A stretch of 64,000 nt of DNA from Branchiostoma lanceolatum (lineage: Eukaryota; Chordata; Leptocardii; Amphioxiformes; Branchiostomatidae), in the NCBI RefSeq assembly GCF_035083965.1, contig NC_089726.1, positions 13,459,501 through 13,523,500 on the forward strand. Direction: 5' to 3'. The translations under genes and the position numbers were made by a program. The notes under the pieces are model-generated. The model did not search any database and had not been told where the DNA came from. It worked only from the letters and a program-made list of their open reading frames with translations. Position 1 is the first letter of the stretch; each line of letters starts with the position of its first letter. Positions 11,268 through 23,724 of this stretch are shown here, in pieces.

Positions 11268-12450
11268 CTTTGTTGTCGTGACGTCAAGCATTCCGGACTG
11301 TTCCACTTGAAAATAGGGAGCGACGTTTCTAATGGCTATCTTCTTGAAGTTGAACCAAGCCTGGAGACTTTTATGCAACGAGTAAGAACAAAGTGAGCAT
11401 ATTTGTCTTTGAACAACACAACTATATTGTGGGGGTCCAATCATATTTTGCTGTCTTAACCTTAGAGGAACGTACAGAAATGTATGGTGAATGGTACTCT
11501 GTGGGTCTCAGATAACATTAGATGGACCTCCAAGCAATGAAATACCATCCATTGGCCCTTCTGGTGTTCTTCCAGCATCCCATAATATAGATTGGACATA
11601 TGAATAGCAACCAGTCCCCAAAAGACTGATTCAATCCTGAATATCAACATACATGTACATAACATTGCATATTGGCAAAGATAATCATTTCAGCACTAAG
11701 GACAGACCATGACAAATTTCTCACTCAACTTTTATTGATAACATCTTCGTAAGCTAGGCCAGTCTTCCCCATATGCTGCATGCAAATAAATTGTTAACAA
11801 CTCATACACATCTGAATATCACCATGTTTCATAACTATAAAGATCCAAAGTCTGTCATTTTTAAGAATGGAAATCTTAGAAGCTAAACATTTCACATGCC
11901 TGTTATGATCTTAAACCTAATTACATGTGGCTACGTTAAATTCTTCAGATCCAACATTAGAAGCTAAAAAGAATCAGCTGGATTTTCCTAAAATGTCGTC
12001 TTTTAACAAAAACTAAAAATACTGTTCCATGCCATTAGAAACTGTTGAAATGAGTAAGGGGATTCCATATTTTCTTACAGAAACAAGGTTCTTTCAATAA
12101 AACCTGATGCTATCTTTTCCAGATGAACAACAATATAAAAATAATGCCATACCAACTTGGATTAAAACTTAAGTGCCAAGATTTTCTAAGCATTATATAA
12201 AGTACATGTAATACAATTTCTTTGTTTTTCCAATACACAGTATAGAAATCTGAAAACACCATGAATGTCCTAGTCCATTGCTTCTAGTCATTCTTAGCAT
12301 CTAGCCAACTTTAATAATTTGAGATCCTTCGTACTTCCTACTATTATCTTAGTCATGCACAGACATAAAGGCCTGTTGGTTTGCTATACTTTAAATATCG
12401 TATTTCTGACATTCAAAGTTTTAAAATCCTCTTCAGCCATCCCAGCATAA
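11268..12450. other. short spacer, then probable MCM10 3' UTR
   Basis: The first few hundred bases are 5' flank of the 177-residue gene. On the minus strand an AATAAA lies at 11731-11736, about 715 bases past the MCM10 stop, so 11.7-12.45 kb is probably its 3' untranslated region. No other gene seen. Confidence 0.45.
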
Positions 12451-15400
12451 CTACAGCTTGTGGAGGAACATCTCGTCCTCTCCCCGTAGATTCAGTGTCT
12501 CGGAGTCAAGTTTGGGGCCTTTCTTCTCCTGTGAGGACAGAAACAGTTGTTATATATCACTTCTGTAAATCATGAACTGATTGATGTAAGCAAAACAAAT
12601 GTTTTAAGTATGAAATTGATAGAGTAACAAGAAAGAGTTCTTACTGCCAACATGGTGGTTCTCTCAAACTTGGAACTCCCACAGTTTCTGTAAATGACAA
12701 ATAAATCATTCAGGTCACACAACAGTTATATTTTCCCTGGCTGTTTTCTGCCACTTCAGGTTACATTTGACAGAGATGGATGGTGCTAATACTAATGCCA
12801 TTGAAATACAAATATGAGATATAGGGTCTGCAAGAGTATAAGCTTATAATTGCTTTTTAGAAATAAAAAGCAACTTCAATAAAATGAAATACATGTAAAA
12901 ACAAATCGTCTGTACATACTTGCATGCCACCTTGGGGTATCTTTGCAGAGAGATGCAACGTTTGCTGCAGTTGATACACTTGAAGAATCGTTTGACCCCG
13001 TCATGCCACACTAAGGGGTGGTTCTCCTTCTTACAGCAGTCAGATGGACTAAAGGTGGTGTACTTGCACTGAACAAGATTTGAAAAACAAGAAAAGTTAC
13101 ATGTTTGTTCATAGCAGAAGTACCTGTCCTTGAAAAACATTATACAAAAATGCCTCCAATGCAGAAGCTTCTCCAAATCTTAACAACAGGCAAGTCGTTT
13201 GAATGATTTACAATCACGTAAGGAAAAGTTAAGTTTCTAACAACTTCTGCTGACCTTCTTGCAGCTGACAATCTTGCACTTCACATAGGAGATGGTGGCC
13301 ATCTTGTCTTCCATCCGCTCCTTCTTCTCCAGTTCAGCAAAATATTTCTCCTGCATCTCCAACTGTGCCTGAGGAGAAGTCAACAACAATAATGCTATTA
13401 CTATACCTAGTCTGGATCACATAATTCCATTTTTTCACATGTGACAAAACAACAGAAAGGTATGTTTAAAGCACCATTCTAGATATTTCCAAAGTAGTCT
13501 AGGATACAGATCCCTGGGTTTAGAAATGGTTGAAAAAGCAAACCTCAGACAGTGATCCAGAATGAGAAGACTTTGCTTGGACTAGCTTCTTGTATTCCTC
13601 TGAGTTCTTGTCCATTTTGTCACCAAACAGCTTGGTTTTCTTCTTGTCTTCTTCAGTTGGTTCAGAGTCTACGGGCGGGAGTGAACAACATTTGCTAAAG
13701 ATTTACACAGTAAAGTCAAATGTGCTTCAGCAAACAAACTCATTCTTAATTCTATACAACAAACCAACTTGACAAAGGACATCTAAAATGCCATATGCAA
13801 CCATGAGAAAAAAAATGTCTAAGTGCAAATTTTTTACCTTGGCTTGTGCTGGCCTCATCTAGTTTAGACTTGATGGCTTCTTGAGCCTTTGGTGACACCT
13901 TCTTTTTCACAGCATTGGGGTTATCTGGGGTCAAAGGGCCCTTGACTTTGAGCTTGGCTATTGCACGTTGCTGCATTTAAATAGACGTAGAAAACATGAG
14001 TTACACTTTGTAAAAAAAAGCACATCCAACCATTAAAAGTAAGGAACACTGCTGAAGGAAAACCCAAACGGTAAAGAAGAACAGCTTACCATTGCTTTTT
14101 GTGAGGAGGACACTTTGTGTGGTGGACTGTCAAACATCACTATGTCCTGTGAGTTAGTGAAACCTTTTCCCAGCTTGGGATAAAACACCTCAGGACTCGT
14201 CCCAGCAGCACCACCCTGATAGTCATACAGGAATAGTATTAAAGTGGACCACATATTGTCATTGTCATTGTCAATAGAATGACCAGCTTCTGAGATATCA
14301 TCTGCAACCAATATTCATTTGCAAAGCTGCAGCCATTGTACGCTTTCATACCTTGTCCAATTAATCAAAACATTTCCCCAGTTTTTGTGGCAGGTGTTTG
14401 GCTTTTTCAACAAAACAAACAACCCAACAGAAAATAAGCTTTACAGCTAATATTATCTTTGAGCATTCTCCATAGTTTTCCTTGAATGATATGAAGTATG
14501 GACATGTTATTGCAATTACTTGTGTAGTCAGCTCGATTTCTATTCAGTTGATTTCGTGTAACTTTTATGTAACATCACCTGTGCTTGTGACGGCTGTCTG
14601 TTAGCCTGTTGTTTCTTCTTCATGTCCAACATTTCCTGTTTGTGGCTCTTCAGTAACTCTGATGCTGACACTAGCTTCACCTTGGGCTGGGCTGCAAGAT
14701 CAACACACACTACTGCATTCAAAATGTTCAAATAGATTACACAGAGACCCACAGGGACCCCATTATTTGTGAAAGAACTATTATTCCTAGGAGATGGCCC
14801 AATAAGAGCAGTAATTCAGCACCAGGGACAGCACCTCTACATGGAACATACCACGGGTGAAACAGCAACTCTGAAGCTTAGTAATTCAAGGAAATACAAC
14901 AATAGGATTAATCAATTATTTTTTTTACACAGTTGTGATAAGAATAGCTTTAATTCGTTAAGACATCTCTCAAAGGATAACTGTAAACACTGCACCTCTC
15001 TTCTCCTCCGTGCCAAGATGTTTGATCAGGTTCATTGAGCCCACCGAGGGAGCACATAGCAGCTCTTGCCTGTGAATTGAAATGTCCAGGTACTTAATAT
15101 GGATCAAAGTGTCAATAGCTTAAAGAAACACCTGGATTCAGGGCTTATGTGTGAGATGTCATTTGATATAAGGTAACCAGCAGCCGCCATAAGTCTACAA
15201 GGCTGGTGGCTTAGTGAAAAAGGCAGTAAAGCTGGCCGACTGATACAGATGGCTAGGTTGATTGTTAAAAGGTTAATGGCTCTATGGCAAATGAGGCATC
15301 GTTTAGATGATTGTAGACTCTGCTGTTTTGATATTTTGCCTTTCAAATATACATACATGTATACATGTGCATATTAAGTTTTGGGTTTTTCCATCATTTT

Positions 15401-18400
15401 ACCTTCCTTATAACGATTGCTACATGTACAAAGAAATTAGCCAAATGCCACGACCAACTTTCAATAAGACATAGACTTAAGTAACTAAGGCAGATTTACA
15501 TGGCCTGTGAAGGGGCTGCCAGTTTCTTAAGAGTCTCCTCGTCTTTCTTCTTCTCCATCTTGCCGACAATGTTAGCCTTGACAGCAGCGTCCACGGACCG
15601 TGCCCCGGCCACACGGAGGAAGTCCAAGTTCACCTGAGTCTTCTTCTTATTGGCTGCAGCAGCAGGGCTAAAACAGCAAAGACAATCATGTTAAGCCTAT
15701 GAAGAAGTCTAATATAACTTATAAGTTCTTCAATTCTACATAGAATAGAATACTTCTTCGAGCTTAAGTGTTTTAGGCAATTCTTTTTTGCCCACTAGGC
15801 TACACAAAACTCATACTGCCATATCATATGAGAAGTCCTTCAATTGTATATAGAATAGAATACCTTTTAGAATCACAGTTTAAGGTAATTCTTTATATTC
15901 CTACTATGCTGCACAAAACAAGATGTCCTTCTGCCATATGGTATGAGAACTGTGGAACACATGTGTAAACTGTTGATGACTTACCTGGTGGTAGTGTAGG
16001 TTTGTCCTCCATACATGAAGCTCTCGTTCTTACCCATCATCTTCTGAAGTATTTTCTTTTTGGGATCTGGAGGCCCAACGCTATAAGCAGAATAAGTGTA
16101 ATGTTTAAGATTTTCATAAACAGGACTTTTGCAGAAACATTTTAGAAATACAAAAATCAATACACACTAAACTTAACCATCCATTGTCTTGCAATTATAT
16201 GCTGTATCTTCCAACCATGCTAGTTCTACCATTATAACTGTTAAGACAGTAACTTACACTGAGTTGAATGCTCCCCTTTTTGCCTGGGACTTCTTGTACT
16301 GAGAGTGGACATGGTACTCACAGTACTCACATTGGTCCCTGTACATAAACAACATATACATGTTAACATCATGTAGCAAACCCTTACAGTTACACCACAA
16401 AGATTCAGACTCAAAGTATCTGTATCTGCATAGCTGGTATAACCGCCTTTTGGTGTAACATTCCAGCTTCGCAGGCACACGGTGTGGCAGCAGCTGGTTA
16501 TATCACACTGAACGACCTGTCACACCAAACTTTTGCACCTAGTTTTTGCAAGCATTGATTAAAATTATCTAGTGAGGATTTCCCTACTTTACTTGGCGGA
16601 AATGAGTTCCACTCTCTGATACATGTAATTTTGGGAAAAACATTTTTGAACAAATCAATCTTGAAAGTAACGAAGTGTTGAACACATCAATGCTGAAAGT
16701 AAAACATGTGAACACAATACAATAAAGAACATTGTACTGACTTGTTGATAAAGTTCTCACACTGCCCTCCCCCCTTCTTGGTGGCCTTGCAGCAGCCCAG
16801 GTCCCTGGACCTGCCCATGATCATCACCTTCAGGGGGTTATCCACAGTAAGAGCAACATCTGTGTCTCCCTGCAAAAATTGAATAATCAAGAGAAAAAAT
16901 AAACATGGGATACTTGTAAGGATGGAAGTACAGGAAGGAAGGCTCAAAATAGATAATAGTGGCAAGGCGCCGCAACATCATTTCCAAACTACTTACAATT
17001 GTTCTGAATTAAAGTTGTTATTTCCAATGCAAAAGTTTTGTGCTATAAATTACAGTTCGACTTTGGTTCAGAAAGATATCTATCTTCACAGATGAACTTT
17101 CAAGCGAGCTACTAAGAAGTGTATGTTCCAAGGTGTGTTCAATATTTTTAAGTCCAAAGAAAACATTTTCCTGACCTTGTACCTAGCCTTCATGATGCTG
17201 GGATTGCACAAGCCTATAACCGTGCCCTCATCATTCTTCCAGTGGTTCTTGTGGACCTCACCGAACAGGAAGAACGAAATGGTCATCGAACAGTCCCTCA
17301 GGTCACTCAACTTCCAGATACTGAAGGTTTTGCCCTGCAGAGAAAAAAACGATACTTGTTTTACAACAAACACACCAGACTATAAGAGGAACATTTAAGT
17401 TATTTTTCTTGTGTTTTTCCTTCATTTTGTTTTGATAAGGGCCAATCATCTGAAAAGGCTGCTTTTTGTTGTATTGATTAATACAATGTATCAGACATAC
17501 TGTTATAAACTTTAGGCTATGTATTTGAAGAACTACAAGAAAAGTGCCAGTATTTGTTTCTAATCAAAGACAAGCCGTAGCGAAGTCGCATTGCATTACC
17601 ACTAGCTACTTGAAAAAGCATCATGCTTCACCTCAAATGAGGATGCCTTGAAACAAAACAACTGGTTCTTACATTGCTGGAAGTCTTGGGCGGTATCTTC
17701 TTGACGAGGACCCCCATGGTGACCCAGTCCCCTTCAATCTCCCCGTTCCTCATGTGGGACTTGATGACAGACATCCGGACCATCTTCCTCCCCTCCATCT
17801 TGGTCCGCAGAGTCTCAGAGGAGATCTTAGGTTTCCTGAACAGGGGTAAGTATAATAAGTAGCTTTGGTGAACTAAATTTTGAATCAGTTTCTGCTTTGT
17901 TTTGGGGAATATTTGTGTGAGTATACAATTTTTTGGGAATATTTGTGTGTAAGTATACAAAAATGACATTCAACAGAATTCAAGTCCTATTTTCCTTTTC
18001 AATAAAAATCTTACTGCAGTTCCCTAAAATTTGCACTTGGTGATACATGTATATGTTCTAGATTCATGGAACCAAGCAGTTTTAGGGTTGAAGAACAGTT
18101 GCACACTTACACAATCCTGATCTGAGAGTACTTGTCCACCAGAACAGGGTCAGACTCCAGCAGCTTGGTTCTCTTGGGAGCCAGTGTGTCTGCAGAGGGG
18201 CTGAGTTCACGTTTGACACCAGCAGTGCGTTTCATGTTGTGTTTGACAGAGGGACCTAGTGGCCTGGGTGTCCCTGTTCCATGATTATCACCATCTGTGG
18301 AGATACATGTATATTGTTTATCTGTATTCATCATGCAAAATGCATATGGTAACAGCTTTCTGTTGTCAGCTAATAGATCATCAGCTTATGTTTCTAGCCT

Positions 18401-20425
18401 TCTTATACATTTTCATCTAAATAACAAAACAAGTATTTTTTTATATTTCTCATCAGAACCTGGATTGTACAATGTATTTCAAATAAAAAGAAATAGAAAT
18501 AAAAAAAACGCCTACAAAATATTATCATCTTCCCATTTCTAGGCATTCATTTCTTTTTTCGGTACTACGGCAACGACACCCGAGAACAAATAAAAACATT
18601 ATCTACCTTCCCTGTCCTGTTTTGGTTGATGTGCGATCCTTTTCTTGCTACCACCTTTACTATAGAACGAATCTGTTGGACTTTTCTTCTTCGGACTAAT
18701 TTTGACTTTCTGCTTTGGAGTACTGGAAAGTTCACCAGAATCTGCCCTAAGAAAACTGAGCCGATCTCCATTTCTCTTAGTTTCTTCTTCTGATCGTTGA
18801 GAAGGGCTGGGGGAATCAGCAGGTCCTGTAAGGAAGTCTAGTCGGTTTTGACTTTCTGTTTCCCTCTTCTGTTGACGGAGTTGTGATGGAGTGGAGGAGG
18901 CAACTGGTGTGGCTGGAAAGAGCTACCGTCAAGAAAAACAACACAAACACTTCCTACTCTTTACATCAAATGTCAGTATTCCATGGGTGGAGGATATCAC
19001 ATGTCTACTACCTATACCGGAAGTTGGCCCTAGGATTTACAAATACAGTAGTTAGGATAGACTATAACAAAACAAACAAGATGAACCAATGAAATGTAGA
19101 GAAATGTGCTAATAGAAAAGTATGCTACCAGAGGTTTTTTTTTCAAATCATATCTGACATGCTCAATACTTCTGAATAAAATTGCCCAAGGATACACTTC
19201 TTGGTGGTGGTTGGACTTGTTTCTTCTTGTGATTTCTGCTTCTTCAGCTGTTTTTCCAACATCATCATCTTTTCCCTCATCTGCCGTAGCTCATCTGAGG
19301 CAAACACAGAAAAAAGAACTTGTCATGTTTCAAATGTGAATGATAGGCGTTGATAGCATAAACTTTATCACAAAAAACAATGTCAACTTAACAATGTCTG
19401 ATTAACACACAAGCTTGCCTAACTCAAATTCTATTACTGAGTATTTCTCTTCTTGATCATCTTATTGGAAGGATTAATCTTAGCTCACTTTATCTCTAAA
19501 TACTACAAGATTGTGCAGGTAGTAAAAGACGTACCTTCCAAATCTTCTTTGCTCCTGTTAGCTTCATCATCTTGTCTTCCTTGGACAGTCTTGTTAGTAT
19601 CAGAGGTACCTTGTTTTGTACTGTTTCTGGACCCATGTCTTTCTCTCTCACCATCTGTGCCTTTATGGTTCATACTGGGCCTACTTTCATGCTCCTTGGA
19701 AGTCTTTTTAATTTTCTTCTCGTTGTGTTGTGGTACTGAAGGCCCTGCGATGGCATCTTTGAAGGAAAGTTTAGGTGGAGGGGTCGCCGGTTTGTCGTTC
19801 TCAGCAGTGTTTTCCTCGTCTCTGTCGAACACATTGCCAAAGTTGTCCTCACCCATGAGCGATGTGAGGGCATCTAGCCCATAATCCATCGGGTAGTCAT
19901 CATCACCTGAGACAAAAGGACACACCATGAGTCAGAGAAGTGGACATACTGAATCATGGACATGTCTTTATAATATTGTCTTATTTTACTTACTTAGGCC
20001 TACAGCCCACATACTAGGTCTCTCCATCTGGTGCGGTCTTATCTTACCCTTGTGTAAAACATGTGAAAGTTGAAGGTTCCCCAAAAGCTCTCAAACCAAT
20101 ACAATAATACATGTACCAGAATATGAAAACATCTATAACTCTTACTAGAATAATCTAAGTTTCTTTTCTCTACATAATCGCCTGGTAATTATTTACAGAC
20201 TGTTTCTATCCTTTGTTAACCACATTTAACAAACAAAGGCTTGAAATCATTTCAGAAAGACTCAACACACACTGCCAGAAATTCTCAGTTGTCCAAAGAA
20301 CGTAACCATCATCACACAGTTAAGAACTTTGATTTTGATTGTTTATAAATTTGTTTGAACTTGAAGATTTGAACATTTTTTCCAGTGATAATTGAAAAGG
20401 AAAATGTTGTATACTCACTATCCAT
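12451..20425 (-). CDS. MCM10: MCM10 replication initiation factor
   Basis: MCM10 binds DNA and the CMG helicase and brings in polymerase alpha at replication origins in the nucleus. Twenty coding exons: 20419-20425, 19535-19906, 19196-19294, 18607-18912, 18111-18294, 17673-17835, 17176-17334, 16742-16869, 16258-16338, 15985-16080, 15500-15667, 14996-15069, 14579-14691, 14090-14215, 13838-13970, 13544-13668, 13255-13368, 12920-13068, 12645-12687, 12451-12528. Phases agree and give 905 residues (human about 875). The ATG lies in a tiny exon and the protein begins MDSDDDYPMDYGL. A coiled coil follows (ELRQMREKMMMLEKQLKKQK), then the OB fold (GDWVTMGVLVKKI, GKTFSIWKLSDLRDCS), the internal zinc finger (CCKATKKGGGQCENF, DQCEYCEYHVHSQYKK) and the C-terminal zinc ribbon (VWHDGVKRFFKCINCSKRC, NCGSSKFERTTMLA). 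An upstream noncoding exon is implied. Confidence 0.93.
16411..16680 (-). mobile_element. 3' fragment of a CR1/L2-like LINE in an MCM10 intron
   Basis: On the minus strand it reads as the C-terminal end of a reverse-transcriptase ORF (LFKNVFPKITCIREWNSFPP, SKVGKSSLDNFNQCLQKLG) and then a 3' untranslated region ending in GATACA-type repeats. REWNSFPP followed by a short helix is typical of the end of CR1/L2-like ORF2. The untranslated part is homologous to 862-980. It lies between the exons at 16258-16338 and 16742-16869. Confidence 0.7.
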
Positions 20426-20446
20426 TTCTGGTACAGGTCGATCAGT

Positions 20447-20947
20447 CTGCAACAGGAAATATGTGCTGTGAAAAGGAGGGAGAAATTCTTGGATAAGTAC
20501 CACGGAACCAGTACCATATAAATGCCCCTAGAAAATCGACTTCACAACCAACAAGCAAAAATTTATGATTTTTTTTTTGCCGCCCTCCCCCCTCTCCAGA
20601 AATGTGCAAGAATATGAAGAAAATACCCTCTCTTTCAGTACTTATTTCTTCGAAACGAAACGCTGCAGTACTTAATTATTTAGTGGATCAATCTGCGCCT
20701 CAAAACCCCACCTATTTCGCTCAAATCGCACGAATTTGGAGGTAAATGTTGCAGGGCTGACACAAACACCCGCGCAAATCTCCCGCCAGCTGGGCGCCTG
20801 ACCTCTGACCTCCCTATCCCATCATACCCCGCGCCCGAGTAGCCATGTTGGCCGAAGAGAAGTTCGAGTTCTGCTATTTCGCCCCAGATTTGGTCGTCCA
20901 AAGTTCGGCTGAAATGGGCTAGCGGACGCCGAGCTTCGTGTCAACAG
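20447..20947. promoter_or_regulatory. shared head-to-head promoter region of MCM10 and UPF2
   Basis: The MCM10 start (minus) and the UPF2 leader (plus) diverge from this region. It is richer in G, C and CpG from about 20690 to 20900 than the flanking DNA. A good donor (CAACAG, then GTAAGC) at 20948 is a plausible end for a noncoding UPF2 first exon, which would splice to the acceptor before 23642. The exact start sites are not visible. A TCCCGCCA at about 20778 resembles half of an E2F site, which would suit MCM10, but this is weak. Confidence 0.5.
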
Positions 20948-21473
20948 GTAAGCAGAGGGCATGGAAGTGTGTAACGTTTTAACCAGGCGTGAAATGAGCT
21001 GTGGGAGCGAATGTCTCTGTAGTGAACAGCTGTTGTTTTGATGTGGCTGAAGCTGCGAACGTTCTGAATGGCTTGTGGTGTATACGTGTAACGGAGGCGG
21101 GAAGTTTGTTACAACCAGGTTTATAAACCCTCAACACACAGTCTTGCCTTTCTTGAGGTGGTTGTCCTCCACTATGATACGTCATAGAGTATACATGGCT
21201 GTAAACGATGGATCACAAGTTTATTGTGGCATGTGAAGGAGAAAGAGTGAAGAGAATTTGGCACGAGTTTGGTAACGTTACATATTTTCGTCAACACACA
21301 CACAGCAGTGTTGGAAATTGACCCCATAGTTGATGACATGTCTTGTTGTTTGACATTCGAAGTCAACACATTTGTTTCCCAACATCAGATTATTGCTGTC
21401 GGTCCCTATTATAGCGACCTTTGAATGAACAAAAATAACTGAATTTTGAAAACTTCAAATGTTTATCAATAAT

Positions 21474-23138
21474 AGTAGGATTGGTCTGGACCAATCATAG
21501 GGAATTACGCTGGAGGAAGCGACCTCTGACCTCCGCTCGTGCCATGCTCACAACGCGAAAATCCGCCGCCTCGTGCGGCCGGCTCGCCTCCCCTGCAATG
21601 TTCCGTCGGAAGCCTTTCCCCTCTCGAGCTTTCATGAAGCATTTCAACCTACCGTGCGGCGCTCCCCAACTCCCGAGGCACACGAATCTGCCAAGAAACT
21701 CGCGGGTTGCCGTCCTCGTTGGGCCCGACGCCGACTCAGACAGCAGGGCCGCGGTGTGCACTACAGCAGCGTGTATGGGCTCCCAGTGACGTTGCCCACC
21801 TGGATTCGCAGTTCTAAGCGAGAGCTCCTCCCGACCCTGAGTCTCTACACTGTTCGTAATCTTTGGCGACGTCCTGCAGCGAGTTTTCTTCACCAGCCTG
21901 GGACTGCACACCCGTTCCTGCCTGCCCATAACGTCCACAGAGACAGTGAGTCCACAGCGACCGGAACGATAGCCCCCCCCCCCTCGCTAACGCAGGGCCG
22001 CGGTGTGCAACCACAGTAGCGTGCGGGGACTCCCAGTAACGTTGTCCACCTGGATTCGCAGTTCTAAGCTAGAGTTTCACCCGAAGACTGATTCCGGCTG
22101 TCTCTACACTGTTCGTAATCTGTGGCGGCGCTCTGCAGCGAGTTTTCTCCACCAGCCTGGGACTGCACACCCGCCTGCCCCGTGTGAGTTTCCCCGACAT
22201 ATACATTCTGAGCCTTCATCAAGCCTCTCAACCTACCGTGCGATGTTTCCCAACTGCCGAGGCACACGAACCTGCCAAGAAACCTGCGGGTTGCCGTCAC
22301 ACAATTGCGTATTTACAGAGAGTACACAACGATCGGACCGACAGCCCCCCTCCCTCACTCACTTCCCGCCCTTGAGGCGGGGTCTCGCGAGACTCCGGCC
22401 CGTGATTTGAGCAGCCATGTTTCTTCTCGCGAACCTAACAACATAGCCACGAGCTCCCACGAGCGGTACTTCCTCATCGCACGCCCTTCTCCCTTTCCAC
22501 CCGTACCTACACGGTCTACAAGAATGCGGTGTGCATCTACAGCAGCGTACTCAAGACTCCCCACTCCACGTCGATGCGACTTAACCTTCCGGTCCGACTC
22601 GGAGTCCGCGGCAGCGTCCTGCAGCGAGATCGTCATCAGCCTGGATCACCACGCACACCCGAAACTCTTGACTCTTTCCAGTAGAGTAGAGTAGATTAGA
22701 GTAGTTTAGCACAGCCAGATTGACAGTTCATCAAGATCAGCTCCAGCTGTGTGCCGAAGACCCCCAGTACCCGCCCACGGCCCACTTCACAGTACCAAGT
22801 GAGAGACTCACGCCGACGTACCCTTTCCGGTTTGTCTCTACGCTGTTCGACAGTGCCCGGCCGGTGACGTCCTGCGGCGCGTTCTTCACCAGCCTTGGAC
22901 ACTTTTTTATGAACTCGAATATCCAGCTACCTCCTAATTTAGATTCAGCACTACCACTACAACTAACTACTTTTCCGCTACGCGGTTTGGGGCCCTCACT
23001 ACCCTCGGCTTGGCCGTTGATGTCTCTGTACGACCATTATAAGCCTCTACCACAGAGCAGTTTCACAGATTAAAGACATCACATGCCCCAAACCGCCTAG
23101 CTTTCTCCTTGTATTGTCTATGTGTACGTAAGTGTAAT
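21474..23138. mobile_element. long copy of a repeat with fixed ends (UPF2 leader intron)
   Basis: Its left 128 bp (21474-21601) recur without visible change at 23142-23268, and its right 130 bp (23009-23138) recur at 23395-23522. The inside is GC-rich and holds diverged internal repeats. No terminal inverted repeats or coding domains are seen. It could be a nonautonomous transposon, or the longer of two tandem copies made by recombination. The class is unresolved. Confidence 0.6.
21620..22910. repeat. diverged GC-rich internal repeats
   Basis: A block with TTCGCAGTTCTAAGC and CTCTACACTGTTCGTAATC occurs at about 21748-21900 and 21993-22175. A block with CCGAGGCACACGAA occurs at about 21630-21715 and 22217-22300. 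Weaker relatives of the CAGCGAGTTTTCTTCACCAG phrase appear near 22610 and 22880. The long overlapping open frames here come from this composition and I do not call them genes. Confidence 0.6.
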
Positions 23139-23141
23139 TAT

Positions 23142-23522
23142 AGTAGGATTGGTCTGGACCAATCATAGGGAATTACGCTGGAGGAAGCGACCTCTGACCT
23201 CCGCTCGTGCCATGCTCACAACGCGAAAATCCGCCGCCTCGTGCGGCCGGCTCGCCTCCCCTGCAATGTTACCACCATCCCGCCCTTGCTGCAATCTCAA
23301 CTTGTATCTTAAGAACTCACAAAATTGTTTAAACTTACCAACACTGTACGTAATACATTACATTTTGTGTTGTGACCGCCAAGACCACAGTCTTTGGCCG
23401 TTGATGTCTCTGTACGACCATTATAAGCCTCTACCACAGAGCAGTTTCACAGATTAAAGACATCACATGCCCCAAACCGCCTAGCTTTCTCCTTGTATTG
23501 TCTATGTGTACGTAAGTGTAAT
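23142..23522. mobile_element. short, internally deleted copy of the same repeat
   Basis: 381 bp with the same left and right ends as the preceding 1,665-bp copy but a different, short middle. The two are separated by about 3 bp. The left end contains the inverted motif ATTGGTCTGGACCAAT. The near-identity of the shared ends points to a recent event. Confidence 0.6.
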
Positions 23523-23724
23523 TTCTCTGTGATCAACATATTTGATGTATCATTTTGAATGATGAAACATTGTGAAACAATTTTAATGTTTAGGGTATGA
23601 CAGACTTTCCTGAATATCATAAATCATTTTGCTTCCTTCCAGGTCATTCCATGTGACTGAATAGAAGTCATATGTAGCCCTAAAATTGGGAGTGCACGCA
23701 GGTCTCCAAGTTGTGTGCAGCAAG

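Noticed and set aside
20680-20901. ATG-led frame on the minus strand as MCM10 N-terminus
   Set aside because: It does not resemble MCM10. The tiny exon at 20419-20425 gives MDSDDDYPM in phase, like the acidic human N-terminus.
21481-22694. Several overlapping open frames of 90-148 codons
   Set aside because: They lie in the GC-rich repeat on both strands, repeat each other's sequence and show no domain; stop codons are simply rare there.
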